Assembly (NCBI GenBank): GCA_017482385.1
Contig: JAFUNI010000017.1
Coordinates: forward strand, 62,001 to 126,000
Reading direction: 5' to 3'
Length of the DNA: 64,000 bases
Source: Oscillospiraceae bacterium
GTDB lineage: Bacteria; Bacillota; Clostridia; Oscillospirales; Oscillospiraceae
Both the position numbers and the translations under genes were made by a program. Every line of letters starts with the position of its first letter. Positions within the stretch are counted from its first letter, which is position 1. This document shows positions 49,747 to 58,031 of this stretch, in pieces. The notes beneath the pieces were generated by a model. It was given only the letters and a program-made list of their open reading frames with translations, was not told the origin of the DNA and searched no databases.

Positions 49747-49790
49747 AGTATATCATATGGATTTCTATTTGTCAATAGGAATTATTCTTA
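49747..49790 (-). promoter_or_regulatory. perR promoter and candidate Per box
   Basis: On the minus strand: TTGACA (49770-49775), 17 nt, TATACT (49747-49752). Directly upstream of the -35 is the 7-1-7 palindrome TAGGAATTATTCTTA (49776-49790, plus strand), close to the Per-box consensus TTATAATNATTATAA. It suggests autoregulation of the cluster. Confidence 0.7.
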
Positions 49791-49833
49791 TTTTAAAAAT
49801 TTTTTTGGAAAAATTTATTTTTCGGCTTTTTCA

Positions 49834-49861
49834 TTGCAATTGCGACAAAATATACTATAAT
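49834..49861 (+). promoter_or_regulatory. promoter of the ADP-ribosylglycohydrolase-like gene
   Basis: TTGCAA (49834-49839), 16 nt, TATAAT (49856-49861); the ribosome site AGGAGGT follows. It is divergent from perR and about 45 bp from the candidate Per box. Confidence 0.65.
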
Positions 49862-49891
49862 GTATATATAAATTATAAAGGAGGTGGCAGT

Positions 49892-50977
49892 ATGGAAGCG
49901 CAATATTACCGCGGCTGTTTGCTTGGCTTGGCCGTGGGCGATGCTATGGGCTATACGGTGGAAGATAAATCCTGGGATGAGATCCAAACTGAGTACGGCC
50001 CGGGCGGCCTTTTAGGCTATGATCTGAAAGAAGACGAATATGCCCCGGTGACTTCCCATACCCAGATTGCCGCCTTTTTATGCAATGGCCTGCTGCTGGC
50101 GCTGACCCGTGGCAGAAAGGAATATATGCGCTGGAGCAAGCTGGCGCTGAAGGAATGGACACGAAGCCAGCAGTTCTACCGGGACCCGGAGAAAAGCTAT
50201 TGCTTCCTGTGTAAGCTGCCCCAGTTCCACCGCCGCCATTGCCGGGACGCCCGCATGATGGACAACCACCGCCTGGAGTTCTACGGCTCTATGACCCAGC
50301 GGAAAAATATGAATAACACCCCCGGCGCTATTACCGCAGGCATTGCCGCCGGTATGCTCTACAAGCCCGGCAGGATCACCCCGGAGGGGGTGGGTGAATT
50401 GGCAGGCGAGTTGATCGCCTTGACCCACGGCCACCCGGAAACATTCCTGTCCGGTGTTGTGCTGTCCTATATCATTGCCGGTGTGCTCCACGACCCCGGC
50501 CACAGCCTTTCTCAGCATTTTACCCAGGCGATCCAGGTAGTAGAGGCCCAATACGGAAATCAGTTCCCCCAAACGGAAAGACTTTCCATGAAGCTGCGCC
50601 GGGCACTTGATTTGGCGCGCAATGACGCCATATCCCCCTTGCAGGCTATGGAACTGATCGGCTGCGAGGACACCGCCGAGTGCCTTGCCGGTGCTATGTA
50701 CGCCTGTTTGGTAAATCCGAAAGATTTTGACGGTGCGATCATCACCGCAGTGAACCATTCCGGTACCAGCGCCGCCGTAGGCGCTATCGCCGGTGCGATT
50801 ATGGGCGCCCGGCTGGGCGAGGATGCGCTTCCGGAGTTCTATTTGGAATCCTTGGAATGCACCGATGTACTGCGGACCTTGGCCCAGGATATGGCTGCCG
50901 GCACGCCGGCTTTGGGCATTTTCGACGACAGTTGGGATCACAAATATGAGCAGGGCTTACCCCCGGAAAACGGATAA
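49892..50977 (+). CDS. ADP-ribosylglycohydrolase homologue lacking metal motifs
   Basis: A 361-residue all-helical protein with the ADP-ribosylglycohydrolase (DraG/ARH) fold. It starts RGCLLGLAVGDAMGYTVE (Asp17 kept). The usual metal-binding TDDT is replaced by Thr54-Ser55-His56-Thr57 (VTSHTQIAAFLCNG), and the C-terminal GDSDT-type motif by NHSGTSAAVGAIAGAIMGA (Ser290-Gly291-Thr292). With both Asp clusters lost, the binuclear Mg site is unlikely, suggesting a pseudoenzyme or altered chemistry. The start follows AGGAGGTG. It is divergent from perR. Confidence 0.85.
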   Translation: MEAQYYRGCLLGLAVGDAMGYTVEDKSWDEIQTEYGPGGLLGYDLKEDEYAPVTSHTQIAAFLCNGLLLALTRGRKEYMRWSKLALKEWTRSQQFYRDPEKSYCFLCKLPQFHRRHCRDARMMDNHRLEFYGSMTQRKNMNNTPGAITAGIAAGMLYKPGRITPEGVGELAGELIALTHGHPETFLSGVVLSYIIAGVLHDPGHSLSQHFTQAIQVVEAQYGNQFPQTERLSMKLRRALDLARNDAISPLQAMELIGCEDTAECLAGAMYACLVNPKDFDGAIITAVNHSGTSAAVGAIAGAIMGARLGEDALPEFYLESLECTDVLRTLAQDMAAGTPALGIFDDSWDHKYEQGLPPENG

Positions 50978-51023
50978 TTGTCAATTGTTGAAGTAAAATC
51001 CTTGAAAAATATTGAAAAAACCC

Positions 51024-51110
51024 TTGCAAAACGGAAATACTGATGGTATAATGCTTTTGTAAGGTAAGATTTGACTATGGAAAGAGAGGGGTTCGCCCCT
51101 CTCTTTTTTG
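51024..51110 (+). promoter_or_regulatory. rimP-nusA operon promoter and leader terminator (attenuator)
   Basis: TTGCAA (51024-51029), 17 nt, TATAAT (51047-51052). About 25 nt after the predicted start is a perfect hairpin, AAGAGAGGGG (51082-51091) and CCCCTCTCTT (51096-51105) with a TTCG tetraloop and a T-run, 26 nt before the rimP start codon. This is an intrinsic terminator inside the operon leader. B. subtilis NusA is known to autoregulate by NusA-stimulated termination in the leader of its operon; the same is inferred here. Confidence 0.75.
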
Positions 51111-51135
51111 AGTGCTTTTGAAAGGAGTAACGCAT

Positions 51136-51588
51136 TTGAAAGTTACGGATTTGGTTGCGGAATTTTCAAAGCCCATCATCGAAGAGCATGGCTGCAGCCT
51201 ATGGGACGTGGAATATGTCCGGGAGGGCTCTGAACGGTATCTGCGGATCTACCTGGATAAGGAAGGCGGCATCGATATTGATGACTGCGAGAAGATCCAC
51301 CGGGCTATCGATCCTATCTTAGATGAGAAAGACCCCATTGCGGAAAGCTACCATTTTGAGGTGTGCTCTGCGGGCTTGGAGAGGACCTTGAAGCGTCCGG
51401 AGGATTTTGCGAAATTTATGGGAAGCGCCGTTTTGGTAAAGCTTTACCGCCCCCGGAACGGTCTGAAGGAGCTGCCCGGCACGCTCCGCGGCTACGAAGA
51501 TGGCCGTATTACCATAGAAGCCGGCAAGGAAACCATTACATTTGAAAAATCTGAAGTCGCACTGGTGCGGCTGCGTGTGGAATTTTAA
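51136..51588 (+). CDS. rimP: ribosome maturation factor RimP
   Basis: A 150-residue factor for 30S subunit assembly. The N-terminal domain has LVAEFSKPIIEEHGCSLWDVEYVREGSERYLRIYLDKEGGIDIDDCEKIHR (cited for its parts) and VCSAGLERTLKRPEDF. The C-terminal Sm-like domain is at ~80-150. Start is TTG at 51136, with AAAGGAG 8 nt upstream; an upstream in-frame start lies before the ribosome site. It is the first gene of the nusA-infB operon. Confidence 0.93.
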   Translation: MKVTDLVAEFSKPIIEEHGCSLWDVEYVREGSERYLRIYLDKEGGIDIDDCEKIHRAIDPILDEKDPIAESYHFEVCSAGLERTLKRPEDFAKFMGSAVLVKLYRPRNGLKELPGTLRGYEDGRITIEAGKETITFEKSEVALVRLRVEF

Positions 51589-51605
51589 CAGGAGGAAAAT
51601 TAGAG

Positions 51606-52706
51606 ATGGCAAGAGGCAAGAAAAAGACAGAAGCTCCCAAGGTGGATATCGGCGCAGAGATTTTCGCCAGCCTGCGGGATCTGGAAAAGCTCAAGGGTAT
51701 CCCTGTGGAGTATATGGTGGAGCGTTTGAAGCAGGCGCTGACCAATGCTTATCGGAAGGACCGGGAAGACAACCGTGACATCCCCGCCGAAAATGTGGTG
51801 GTGGATCTGAGCGAAAAGGGTCTTTCCATGCATTTGGTGAAGACCGCTGTGGAGGAAGTGGAAGATCCCACTACCACCATTCATATTGATGCTGCCCGGA
51901 ATATTGAGCCCAATGCTCAGGTGGGTGACAATATCATTATCCCCGTGGACATTCAGAAGTTTGGCCGTATTGCTGCCCAGACCGCTAAGCAGGTGGTCAT
52001 CCAGGGTATCCGTGAGGCTGAGCGTGGCGCTATTTACGAGAGCTACTCCTCCAAGAGCCAGGAGCTGCTCACCGGCACTGTGCAGCGGGTTGATCCCAGC
52101 GGCGATGTGTTCGTGCAGATCGGCCAGGGTAGTGACCAGAATGATGCTGTGCTGCCCGCTGGCGAACAGATCCCCGGCGAAAGCTACGAACCCGGCGATC
52201 TGATCCGTGTGTATGTGCTGGAGGTCCATAAGGCAAACCGTGGTCCTTTGGTCCATGTTTCCCGTACCCACCCCAATGTGGTGCGTCGCCTGTTTGAGCT
52301 GGAGACCCCCGAGATCGCTGACGGCCAGGTGGAGATCCGTAACATTGCCCGTGAGGCCGGCTCCCGCAGCAAGATCGCTGTCCGGGCGGCTGCAGAGAAT
52401 GTGGATCCTGTGGGCGCTTGTGTTGGTCCTCGCGGCGGCCGTGTGGGCGCTGTTGTGGATGAGCTGTGCGGCGAGAAGATCGACATCGTTGTTTGGAGCG
52501 AAGATCCCTGCGAGTATGTGAAGGCTGCTCTGAGCCCCGCTGATGTGATCAGCGTGGAGATGGATCCCAGCAACCCCAAGGCCTGCCGTGTGGTAGTGCC
52601 CGATGACCAGCTGAGCCTTGCCATCGGCAAGGAGGGTCAGAACGCCCGTCTGGCTGCCCGCCTGACCGGCCTCAAGATCGATATCAAGCCTGCTTCCCAG
52701 GCTTAA
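51606..52706 (+). CDS. nusA: transcription termination/antitermination factor NusA
   Basis: A 366-residue RNA polymerase-associated factor. The N-terminal domain (to ~125) binds polymerase. An S1 domain lies at about 135-200 (GTVQRVDPSGDVFVQIG). Two KH domains follow (SRSKIAVRAAAENVDPVGACVGPRGGRV and the final IGKEGQNARLAARLTGLKIDI). It lacks the C-terminal acidic repeats of proteobacteria, normal for Firmicutes. It slows polymerase at hairpins and probably controls its own operon at the leader terminator. Confidence 0.96.
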   Translation: MARGKKKTEAPKVDIGAEIFASLRDLEKLKGIPVEYMVERLKQALTNAYRKDREDNRDIPAENVVVDLSEKGLSMHLVKTAVEEVEDPTTTIHIDAARNIEPNAQVGDNIIIPVDIQKFGRIAAQTAKQVVIQGIREAERGAIYESYSSKSQELLTGTVQRVDPSGDVFVQIGQGSDQNDAVLPAGEQIPGESYEPGDLIRVYVLEVHKANRGPLVHVSRTHPNVVRRLFELETPEIADGQVEIRNIAREAGSRSKIAVRAAAENVDPVGACVGPRGGRVGAVVDELCGEKIDIVVWSEDPCEYVKAALSPADVISVEMDPSNPKACRVVVPDDQLSLAIGKEGQNARLAARLTGLKIDIKPASQA

Positions 52707-52733
52707 GGCAAATTCCAAAGGAGGGCAGTCCTT

Positions 52734-53006
52734 ATGCAAAAGAAAATTCCCCAGCGGCAGTGTATGGGCTGCCATGAAAGAAAAGCCAAGCGCGAACTGA
52801 TCCGTGTTGTCCGTGGTACGGACGGCACCGTGGGTCTGGATTTTGGCGGCAAGCTCAACGGCCGGGGCGCATATCTGTGTCCTGACCCGGAGTGCTTGAA
52901 AAAAGCCCAAAAGGCCAAATCCCTGGAGCGGAGCTTAGAAGTCCCCATTCCCCAGGAGGTCTATGACCGCCTGGCAAAGGAAATGGAGGCAGGCCGCAAT
53001 GGATAG
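52734..53006 (+). CDS. rnpM: YlxR/RnpM RNA-binding protein
   Basis: A 90-residue protein of the YlxR (DUF448) family, in B. subtilis described as RnpM, a modulator of RNase P. IPQRQCMGCHERKAKRELIRVVR and GRGAYLCPDPECLKKA are the conserved RNA-binding parts. It lies between nusA and the L7Ae-like gene, as in other Firmicutes, and overlaps the latter by 8 nt. Start ATG after AAAGGAGG. Confidence 0.93.
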   Translation: MQKKIPQRQCMGCHERKAKRELIRVVRGTDGTVGLDFGGKLNGRGAYLCPDPECLKKAQKAKSLERSLEVPIPQEVYDRLAKEMEAGRNG

Positions 53007-53409
53007 AGCGCTGAACTATATGGGTCTTGCCCGGAAGGCCGGCCTGATCGAGTTGGGTGAGGAGCCTGTGGGTGCCGTAGCCCGTGCAAGAAAGGCCCGG
53101 CTGGTGGTTGTGGCCCAGGATGCCACAGACCACACCTGGCGCAGAGCCAAAAGCTTTGTTGCCGGCAGCGAGCAGATTTGTTTGAAGATTCCCTATACCA
53201 AGGATCAGTTGGGGCAGGCCGTTGGCCGCACGGAACTGGCTTTGGCCGCTTTTACCGACCCGGCGCTGGCGTTGGCCTTTTTGCAGGCACTGAACCAGCC
53301 GGATCGCTACAAGACGGAGCTGGAAAGCCTGGAAAAGCTTTCTGCCCGGATTCGTCAGCGGAAAAAGGAAGCGGATGCCCATAAGCGGAACAAAAAGATG
53401 GGCAAGTGA
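52999..53409 (+). CDS. L7Ae-family ribosomal/K-turn protein (YlxQ-like)
   Basis: A 136-residue protein whose first ~100 residues match the L7Ae/L30e/Gadd45 K-turn-binding fold ([44 protein letters not shown], cited for its parts). A basic tail ([20 protein letters not shown]) follows. Start ATG at 52999 follows GGAGGC inside the preceding gene. In this operon position B. subtilis has ylxQ. It probably binds a K-turn RNA; its exact target is unknown. Confidence 0.9.
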   Translation: MDRALNYMGLARKAGLIELGEEPVGAVARARKARLVVVAQDATDHTWRRAKSFVAGSEQICLKIPYTKDQLGQAVGRTELALAAFTDPALALAFLQALNQPDRYKTELESLEKLSARIRQRKKEADAHKRNKKMGK

Positions 53410-53428
53410 TTATGGAGGTGTATGCGAT

Positions 53429-55771
53429 ATGAGTTTAGTGAAGTATAGATTGAAGGAGGTTGCCACCGACTTTGGTGTCACCCCTAAGGATATTGCTGAG
53501 GTGATGGGCAAGTTTTTTGAAAAGCCCAAGTCCAATACCCAGGTGCTGACCGAAGAAGAACTGAATGTGATCTTCGACTACTACACCCAGGTAAACCAGA
53601 TCTCTTCTTTGGAGGCAGTGTTTGCGGTGCAGCCCAAGCCCAAGGCGGAAGAGCCCAAGGAAGAAGCCCCCAAGGCAGAGGAGAAGCCTGCTGAAAAGGC
53701 AGCCGAGAAGAAGCCTGAAGCACAGAAGACCGTCTCCCCCAAGGCAGAGCCCAAGAAGCCTGCCGAGCCCGAGCGTAAGCGGGAGCGCCGCGTGGTGGAT
53801 ACCTCTGCGGTGCAGGTGAACTCTGCCCGTTTTGATGACCGGGTGGACGATTTGGTTTCCGAGCGTGTGCAGAATTACCAGGGCGGTAAGCAGCGCATCG
53901 GTGGCAAGAAGGGTCAGCAGCAGCAAAAGAGAGAAAAAGACAACAAGTTCAAGGGCAACAAGGCCCGCAACGAGGAGCAGGAGAAGCTGCGCCGGCTGCA
54001 GATGGAAGTGGCCCGGAAAGCCCCTGTTACCGTTAAGATCCCCGATGAGATTACTGTTGGCGAGCTGGCTTCCCGTATGAAGAAGACCGCCGGCGAGGTC
54101 ATCAAGCTTCTGATGAAGAACGGCGTTATGGCCGGCATCAACCAGACCATCGATTTTGACACTGCCGAATATGTAGCTGTGGAAATGGGCTGCAAGGTGG
54201 AAAAGGAGATCACCGTCACCATCGAGGAGCGGCTGATCGAAGAACATGAGGACACCGCGGAAGAGCTGAAGGGCCGCGCCCCTGTTGTGGTGGTTATGGG
54301 TCACGTTGACCACGGTAAGACCTCCACTTTGGACGCCATCCGGAACACCTCCGTTACCACCGGTGAGGCCGGCGGCATTACCCAGCACATCGGTGCATAC
54401 ACCGTTGAGTGCAACGGCCAGCCCATCACCTTCCTGGATACCCCCGGCCACGCAGCCTTTACCTCTATGCGTGCCCGTGGTGCTATGTGTACGGATATTG
54501 CCATCCTGGTCGTAGCTGCTGACGACGGCATTATGCCCCAGACCATCGAATCTATCAACCACGCAAAGGCCGCCAATGTGCCCATCATCGTGGCCATTAA
54601 CAAAATGGATAAGCCCGAGGCAAATCCCGACCGGATCAAGCAGCAGCTGACCGAGTACGATCTGATCCCCGAAGAGTGGGGCGGCGAGACCATCATTTGT
54701 CCCATCTCCGCAAAGACCGGTATGGGTCTTGATAACCTGCTGGAGATGGTCCTGCTCACCGCAGAGGTCCAGGAGCTGAAGGCCAACCCCGACCGCCGCG
54801 CCAAGGGTACTGTTATCGAGGCAAGATTGGATAAGACCCGTGGTCCTATCGCAACCTTGCTGGTGCAGAACGGTACACTGAACCAGGGCGATATTATCAT
54901 TGCCGGCACTGCCGTGGGCCGTGTCCGTGTGATGACCAACGATAAGGGCCGTACCGTCAAGACCGCAGGTCCTTCCATTCCTGTGGAGATCACCGGTTTG
55001 GCCGAAGTGCCCGCACCCGGCGACGAGTTCAATGCCGTTACCGACGAGCGTATGGCAAGAGAGCTGGTAGAGCAGCGTAAGCAGGCTGCCAAGGATGCCG
55101 CTGCCAACGCTATGCAGAAGGTCACTTTGGATAACCTGTTTGCCAAGATGCAGGAAGGCGAAATGAAAGAACTGCCTCTGATCGTCAAGGCTGACGTGCA
55201 GGGCTCTGCCGAAGCCATCAAGGCCTCCCTGGAGAAGCTCTCCAACGAGGAAGTCCGTGTCCGCGTGATCCACACCGGCGTGGGCGCTATCAACGAGTCC
55301 GATGTGCTGCTGGCTACCACCGCCGGCGCGATCATCGTTGGCTTTAACGTCCGGCCCGATGCCGGCGCCCAGGCCAGCGCCCAGCGTACTGCTGTGGATA
55401 TGCGGTTCTACCGTGTTATCTATGATGCCATCGATGAGATCGAGGCTGCTATGAAGGGTATGCTGGCACCTCAGTATGAGGAAGTTGTCATCGGCCATGC
55501 AGAAGTGCGCCTGACCTATAAGGTCTCTGCCGTGGGTACGGTTGCCGGCTGTATGGTGAAAGACGGCAAGGTCACCCGGGATGCCCAGGTTCGCGTATTG
55601 CGCGACAATGTGGTCATCCACGAGGGCGAGGTCGGCTCTCTGCAGCGGTTCAAGGACCAGGCGAAGGAAGTCACTGCCGGCTTTGAGTGCGGCATGAGCA
55701 TCCTCAAGTTCAACGACATTAAGGAAGGCGACATTTTCGAATGCTTCGCCATGGAAGAAATCAAACGGTAA
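53429..55771 (+). CDS. infB: translation initiation factor IF-2
   Basis: A 780-residue GTPase that places initiator tRNA on the ribosome. The N-terminal IF2_N helix motif ([27 protein letters not shown]) is followed by a long Lys/Glu/Pro/Ala-rich disordered stretch (about 75-190) and a second IF2_N. The G domain begins [18 protein letters not shown], with [15 protein letters not shown] and [13 protein letters not shown]. Domains II, III and C2 follow to the end. Start ATG at 53429 after GGAGGT. Last gene before a perfect terminator. Confidence 0.97.
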   Translation: MSLVKYRLKEVATDFGVTPKDIAEVMGKFFEKPKSNTQVLTEEELNVIFDYYTQVNQISSLEAVFAVQPKPKAEEPKEEAPKAEEKPAEKAAEKKPEAQKTVSPKAEPKKPAEPERKRERRVVDTSAVQVNSARFDDRVDDLVSERVQNYQGGKQRIGGKKGQQQQKREKDNKFKGNKARNEEQEKLRRLQMEVARKAPVTVKIPDEITVGELASRMKKTAGEVIKLLMKNGVMAGINQTIDFDTAEYVAVEMGCKVEKEITVTIEERLIEEHEDTAEELKGRAPVVVVMGHVDHGKTSTLDAIRNTSVTTGEAGGITQHIGAYTVECNGQPITFLDTPGHAAFTSMRARGAMCTDIAILVVAADDGIMPQTIESINHAKAANVPIIVAINKMDKPEANPDRIKQQLTEYDLIPEEWGGETIICPISAKTGMGLDNLLEMVLLTAEVQELKANPDRRAKGTVIEARLDKTRGPIATLLVQNGTLNQGDIIIAGTAVGRVRVMTNDKGRTVKTAGPSIPVEITGLAEVPAPGDEFNAVTDERMARELVEQRKQAAKDAAANAMQKVTLDNLFAKMQEGEMKELPLIVKADVQGSAEAIKASLEKLSNEEVRVRVIHTGVGAINESDVLLATTAGAIIVGFNVRPDAGAQASAQRTAVDMRFYRVIYDAIDEIEAAMKGMLAPQYEEVVIGHAEVRLTYKVSAVGTVAGCMVKDGKVTRDAQVRVLRDNVVIHEGEVGSLQRFKDQAKEVTAGFECGMSILKFNDIKEGDIFECFAMEEIKR

Positions 55772-55811
55772 AAAGAGTGCCGCACCGCAGATGCGGTGCG
55801 GCACTCTTTTT
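55770..55811 (+). terminator. terminator of the rimP-nusA-infB operon
   Basis: Two perfect 20-nt arms (55770-55789 and 55792-55811), starting AAAAAGAGTGCC and ending in TTTTT, overlap the infB stop codon. Genes after it probably need their own promoter or readthrough. Confidence 0.88.
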
Positions 55812-55815
55812 CCAA

Positions 55816-55846
55816 TGCAAAATGCATAATGCATAATGCATAATGA
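55816..55846 (+). repeat. heptamer tandem repeat before rbfA
   Basis: The unit TGCATAA is tandemly repeated three times (about 55823-55845) after a partial copy, directly before the rbfA ribosome site AAGGAG. Each unit contains CATAAT, a possible -10 box. Confidence 0.7.
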
Positions 55847-55860
55847 AGGAGTTTTTTACT

Positions 55861-56229
55861 ATGGCATCTAACAGAATAGGACGCATTAACGAGGAAATTC
55901 AGAAGGAACTGTCTAACCTCATTCGTAATTTGAAAGATCCCCGTGTCCAGGACACCATGATCTCCATCACCCATGTGGAGACTACCCCCGACCTGCGCTG
56001 GGCCAAGGTGTATGTGAGCTTTTTGCAGGAAGAGCGGGCGAAGGATGCCCTCAAGGGTCTGAAATCCGCTGGCGGCTACCTGCGCCGGGAGCTGGGCCGT
56101 GCGCTGAATCTGCGCTACACCCCGGAACTGAACTGGGCGCTGGACGATTCTATCACCTACGGCGCAAAAATGATGAAGCTTATCAACTCTTTAGAGGTAA
56201 AGAAAGATGAAGAAGCTGACGAGAACTGA
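55861..56229 (+). CDS. rbfA: 30S ribosome-binding factor RbfA
   Basis: A 122-residue KH-like protein needed for 16S maturation and cold growth. It starts MASNRIGRINEEIQKELSNLIRNLKDPRV and has the KH segment RELGRALNLRYTPELNWALDDSI. Start ATG at 55861 follows AAGGAG; an ATG 6 codons earlier is part of the repeat/ribosome-site region. It overlaps nrnA by 23 nt. Confidence 0.94.
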   Translation: MASNRIGRINEEIQKELSNLIRNLKDPRVQDTMISITHVETTPDLRWAKVYVSFLQEERAKDALKGLKSAGGYLRRELGRALNLRYTPELNWALDDSITYGAKMMKLINSLEVKKDEEADEN

Positions 56230-57157
56230 GACAGCGGCATTTTTGGCGGCCAATGACGGTTTTGCCATTTTGACCCACCGCCGTCCCGACGGAGATACCT
56301 TGGGCAGCGCCGCTCTGCTGTGCAGAGGCCTACGGCAGCTGGGCAAAGCAGCCTATATTTTGGAAAATCCGGAGATCACCCCCAAGTATGCCCCCCTGCA
56401 TAAGGGCTTGACGATGCCCTCTATCCAGGAGGGAGATGTGCTGATCGCCGTGGACACCGCGTCCAAGGGAATGCTCCCCGAGGCCTTTGCCCATTTGGCG
56501 GATAGCATTGCTCTGCGGATCGACCACCACGGCACTGCCGAATCCTTTACGGATTGGGAGTTGGTGGAGCCGGAGGCTGCTGCCTGCGGTGAGATCGTGT
56601 ATGCTGTCTTGCAGGAGCTGGGCGCGCAGTTGGACGAGCCTATGGCGGATGTGCTGTACACCGCCGTTTCCACGGATACCGGCTGCTTCCGCTATGCCAA
56701 CACCACCCCCAACACCTTCCGGGTGGCGGCAGACTGCGCAGCCGTGAGCAAGAATCTGTTCGCTATGAATCAGCTGTATTTTGATACCAATTCTTTGGGT
56801 CGTCTGCGCCTGCAAGGCTATATGGTAGAAAATGCCATCTTCCTGCAGGAGGGCAAGGCTGTGATCTGCGCTCTGCCCAAATCCGTTGAGGAAGAATTGG
56901 GCCTTAGTGAGGACGATATGGAGAATATCTCCGGCTTCCCCCGTTCTATTGAAGGGGTAAAGGTGGCAGCCACCATCCGGGAGGACGCACCCGGCAAGGT
57001 GAAGATCTCCGTCCGGGCAGTGCCCGGCTGCGATGCAGCTGCGATCTGCGCCAAGTTTGGCGGCGGCGGCCATAAAGGCGCTGCCGGCGCAAGTATGACC
57101 TGCTCTATGGATGAGGCTGTGGAGGCACTGAAAAAAGCAATTTCCACACTGGAGTAA
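56207..57157 (+). CDS. nrnA: DHH-family oligoribonuclease/pAp phosphatase NrnA
   Basis: A 316-residue bifunctional enzyme degrading 2-5 nt RNA (nanoRNA) and dephosphorylating 3'-phosphoadenosine-5'-phosphate. The DHH metal motifs are HRRPDGDTLGSAALLCRGLR (near 24-43), VDTASKGML and IDHHGTAE (near 106-113), plus SVDTG-like SVSTDTGCFRY. The C-terminal DHHA1 ends with the substrate motif FGGGGHKGAAGAS. Start ATG lies inside rbfA. Six nt before truB. Confidence 0.94.
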   Translation: MKKLTRTETAAFLAANDGFAILTHRRPDGDTLGSAALLCRGLRQLGKAAYILENPEITPKYAPLHKGLTMPSIQEGDVLIAVDTASKGMLPEAFAHLADSIALRIDHHGTAESFTDWELVEPEAAACGEIVYAVLQELGAQLDEPMADVLYTAVSTDTGCFRYANTTPNTFRVAADCAAVSKNLFAMNQLYFDTNSLGRLRLQGYMVENAIFLQEGKAVICALPKSVEEELGLSEDDMENISGFPRSIEGVKVAATIREDAPGKVKISVRAVPGCDAAAICAKFGGGGHKGAAGASMTCSMDEAVEALKKAISTLE

Positions 57158-57162
57158 AAGGT

Positions 57163-58023
57163 ATGGATGGAATTATCATTATCGATAAACCCCAGGACTG
57201 GACCAGCCAGGACGTGACCGCCAAGCTGCGAGGGGTGTTTCAGACCCGGCGCATCGGTCACGGCGGTACGCTGGATCCTATGGCCACAGGTGTTCTGCCT
57301 GTGTTCGTGGGCAGAGCCACCCGGGGCGTGGAGTTCTTTGAACATGCGGACAAGACCTATGAGGCGGTGCTGCGTTTGGGAATCACTACCGACACCGAGG
57401 ATATCTCCGGTGAAGTGCTGGAAGAAAAAGCGGTTTGCGTCACGGAAGAGGATGTTTTGGCAGTTTTGCCCCAGTTTAGGGGTGAAATCCAGCAAATTCC
57501 CCCCATGTACTCCGCCATCAAAATAAACGGCCAAAAGCTCTGCAACTTAGCCCGCAAGGGGAAAGAAGTGGAGCGGCCGGCCCGGACCATTACCATTCAT
57601 ACTTTGGAATTCTTAGGTATGGAGGATAAAAAAGTCTGCCTGCGCATCCATTGCTCCAAGGGTACGTATATCCGTACTTTGTGCAAGGACATTGGCGCTG
57701 CTTTGGGCTGTGGCGGTTGTATGGAAAGTCTGCGACGCATTACGGCCGGCAGCTATACCATCGAGGAGGCCATTCCACTTTCCCAGGTGGTGGCAAGCGA
57801 AAATCCCGGTGCGCTTTTGCGGGGGGTGGACACCCTGTTCACCCAGTACCCGGCTGTGACTTTGACGGAAAAGCAGACCCTGCGCTGCCGCAACGGAAAT
57901 TCCTTTTCTGTTACCCATCCCGACGGTACTTACCGGGCCTATGATGGCGCTGGCGCATTTTTGATGCTTGCCAAGGTGGAAGATGGAGTTATGTCAACCA
58001 TCAAGAGCTTTTTTGAGGTTTAA
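57163..58023 (+). CDS. truB: tRNA pseudouridine-55 synthase
   Basis: A 286-residue enzyme making pseudouridine 55 in the T-loop of tRNA. The signature is GIIIIDKPQDWTSQDVTAKLRG, and the catalytic Asp is in GHGGTLDPMATGVLPV (about 36-51). KTYEAVLRLGITTDTEDISGE and a C-terminal PUA-like domain follow. Usual Firmicute context with rbfA, nrnA and ribF. Start ATG after GGAGTAAAAGG. Confidence 0.96.
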   Translation: MDGIIIIDKPQDWTSQDVTAKLRGVFQTRRIGHGGTLDPMATGVLPVFVGRATRGVEFFEHADKTYEAVLRLGITTDTEDISGEVLEEKAVCVTEEDVLAVLPQFRGEIQQIPPMYSAIKINGQKLCNLARKGKEVERPARTITIHTLEFLGMEDKKVCLRIHCSKGTYIRTLCKDIGAALGCGGCMESLRRITAGSYTIEEAIPLSQVVASENPGALLRGVDTLFTQYPAVTLTEKQTLRCRNGNSFSVTHPDGTYRAYDGAGAFLMLAKVEDGVMSTIKSFFEV

Positions 58024-58031
58024 TCTTTGTT

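Noticed and set aside
53435-55834. A 799-codon open frame antisense to infB, and similar long antisense frames opposite pnp (60235-61959) and dnaJ (37309-38700)
   Set aside because: They mirror strongly biased codon use in GC-rich genes; the translations are low-complexity and hydrophobic/His/Gly-rich, lack ribosome sites and match no family, while the sense genes are certain.
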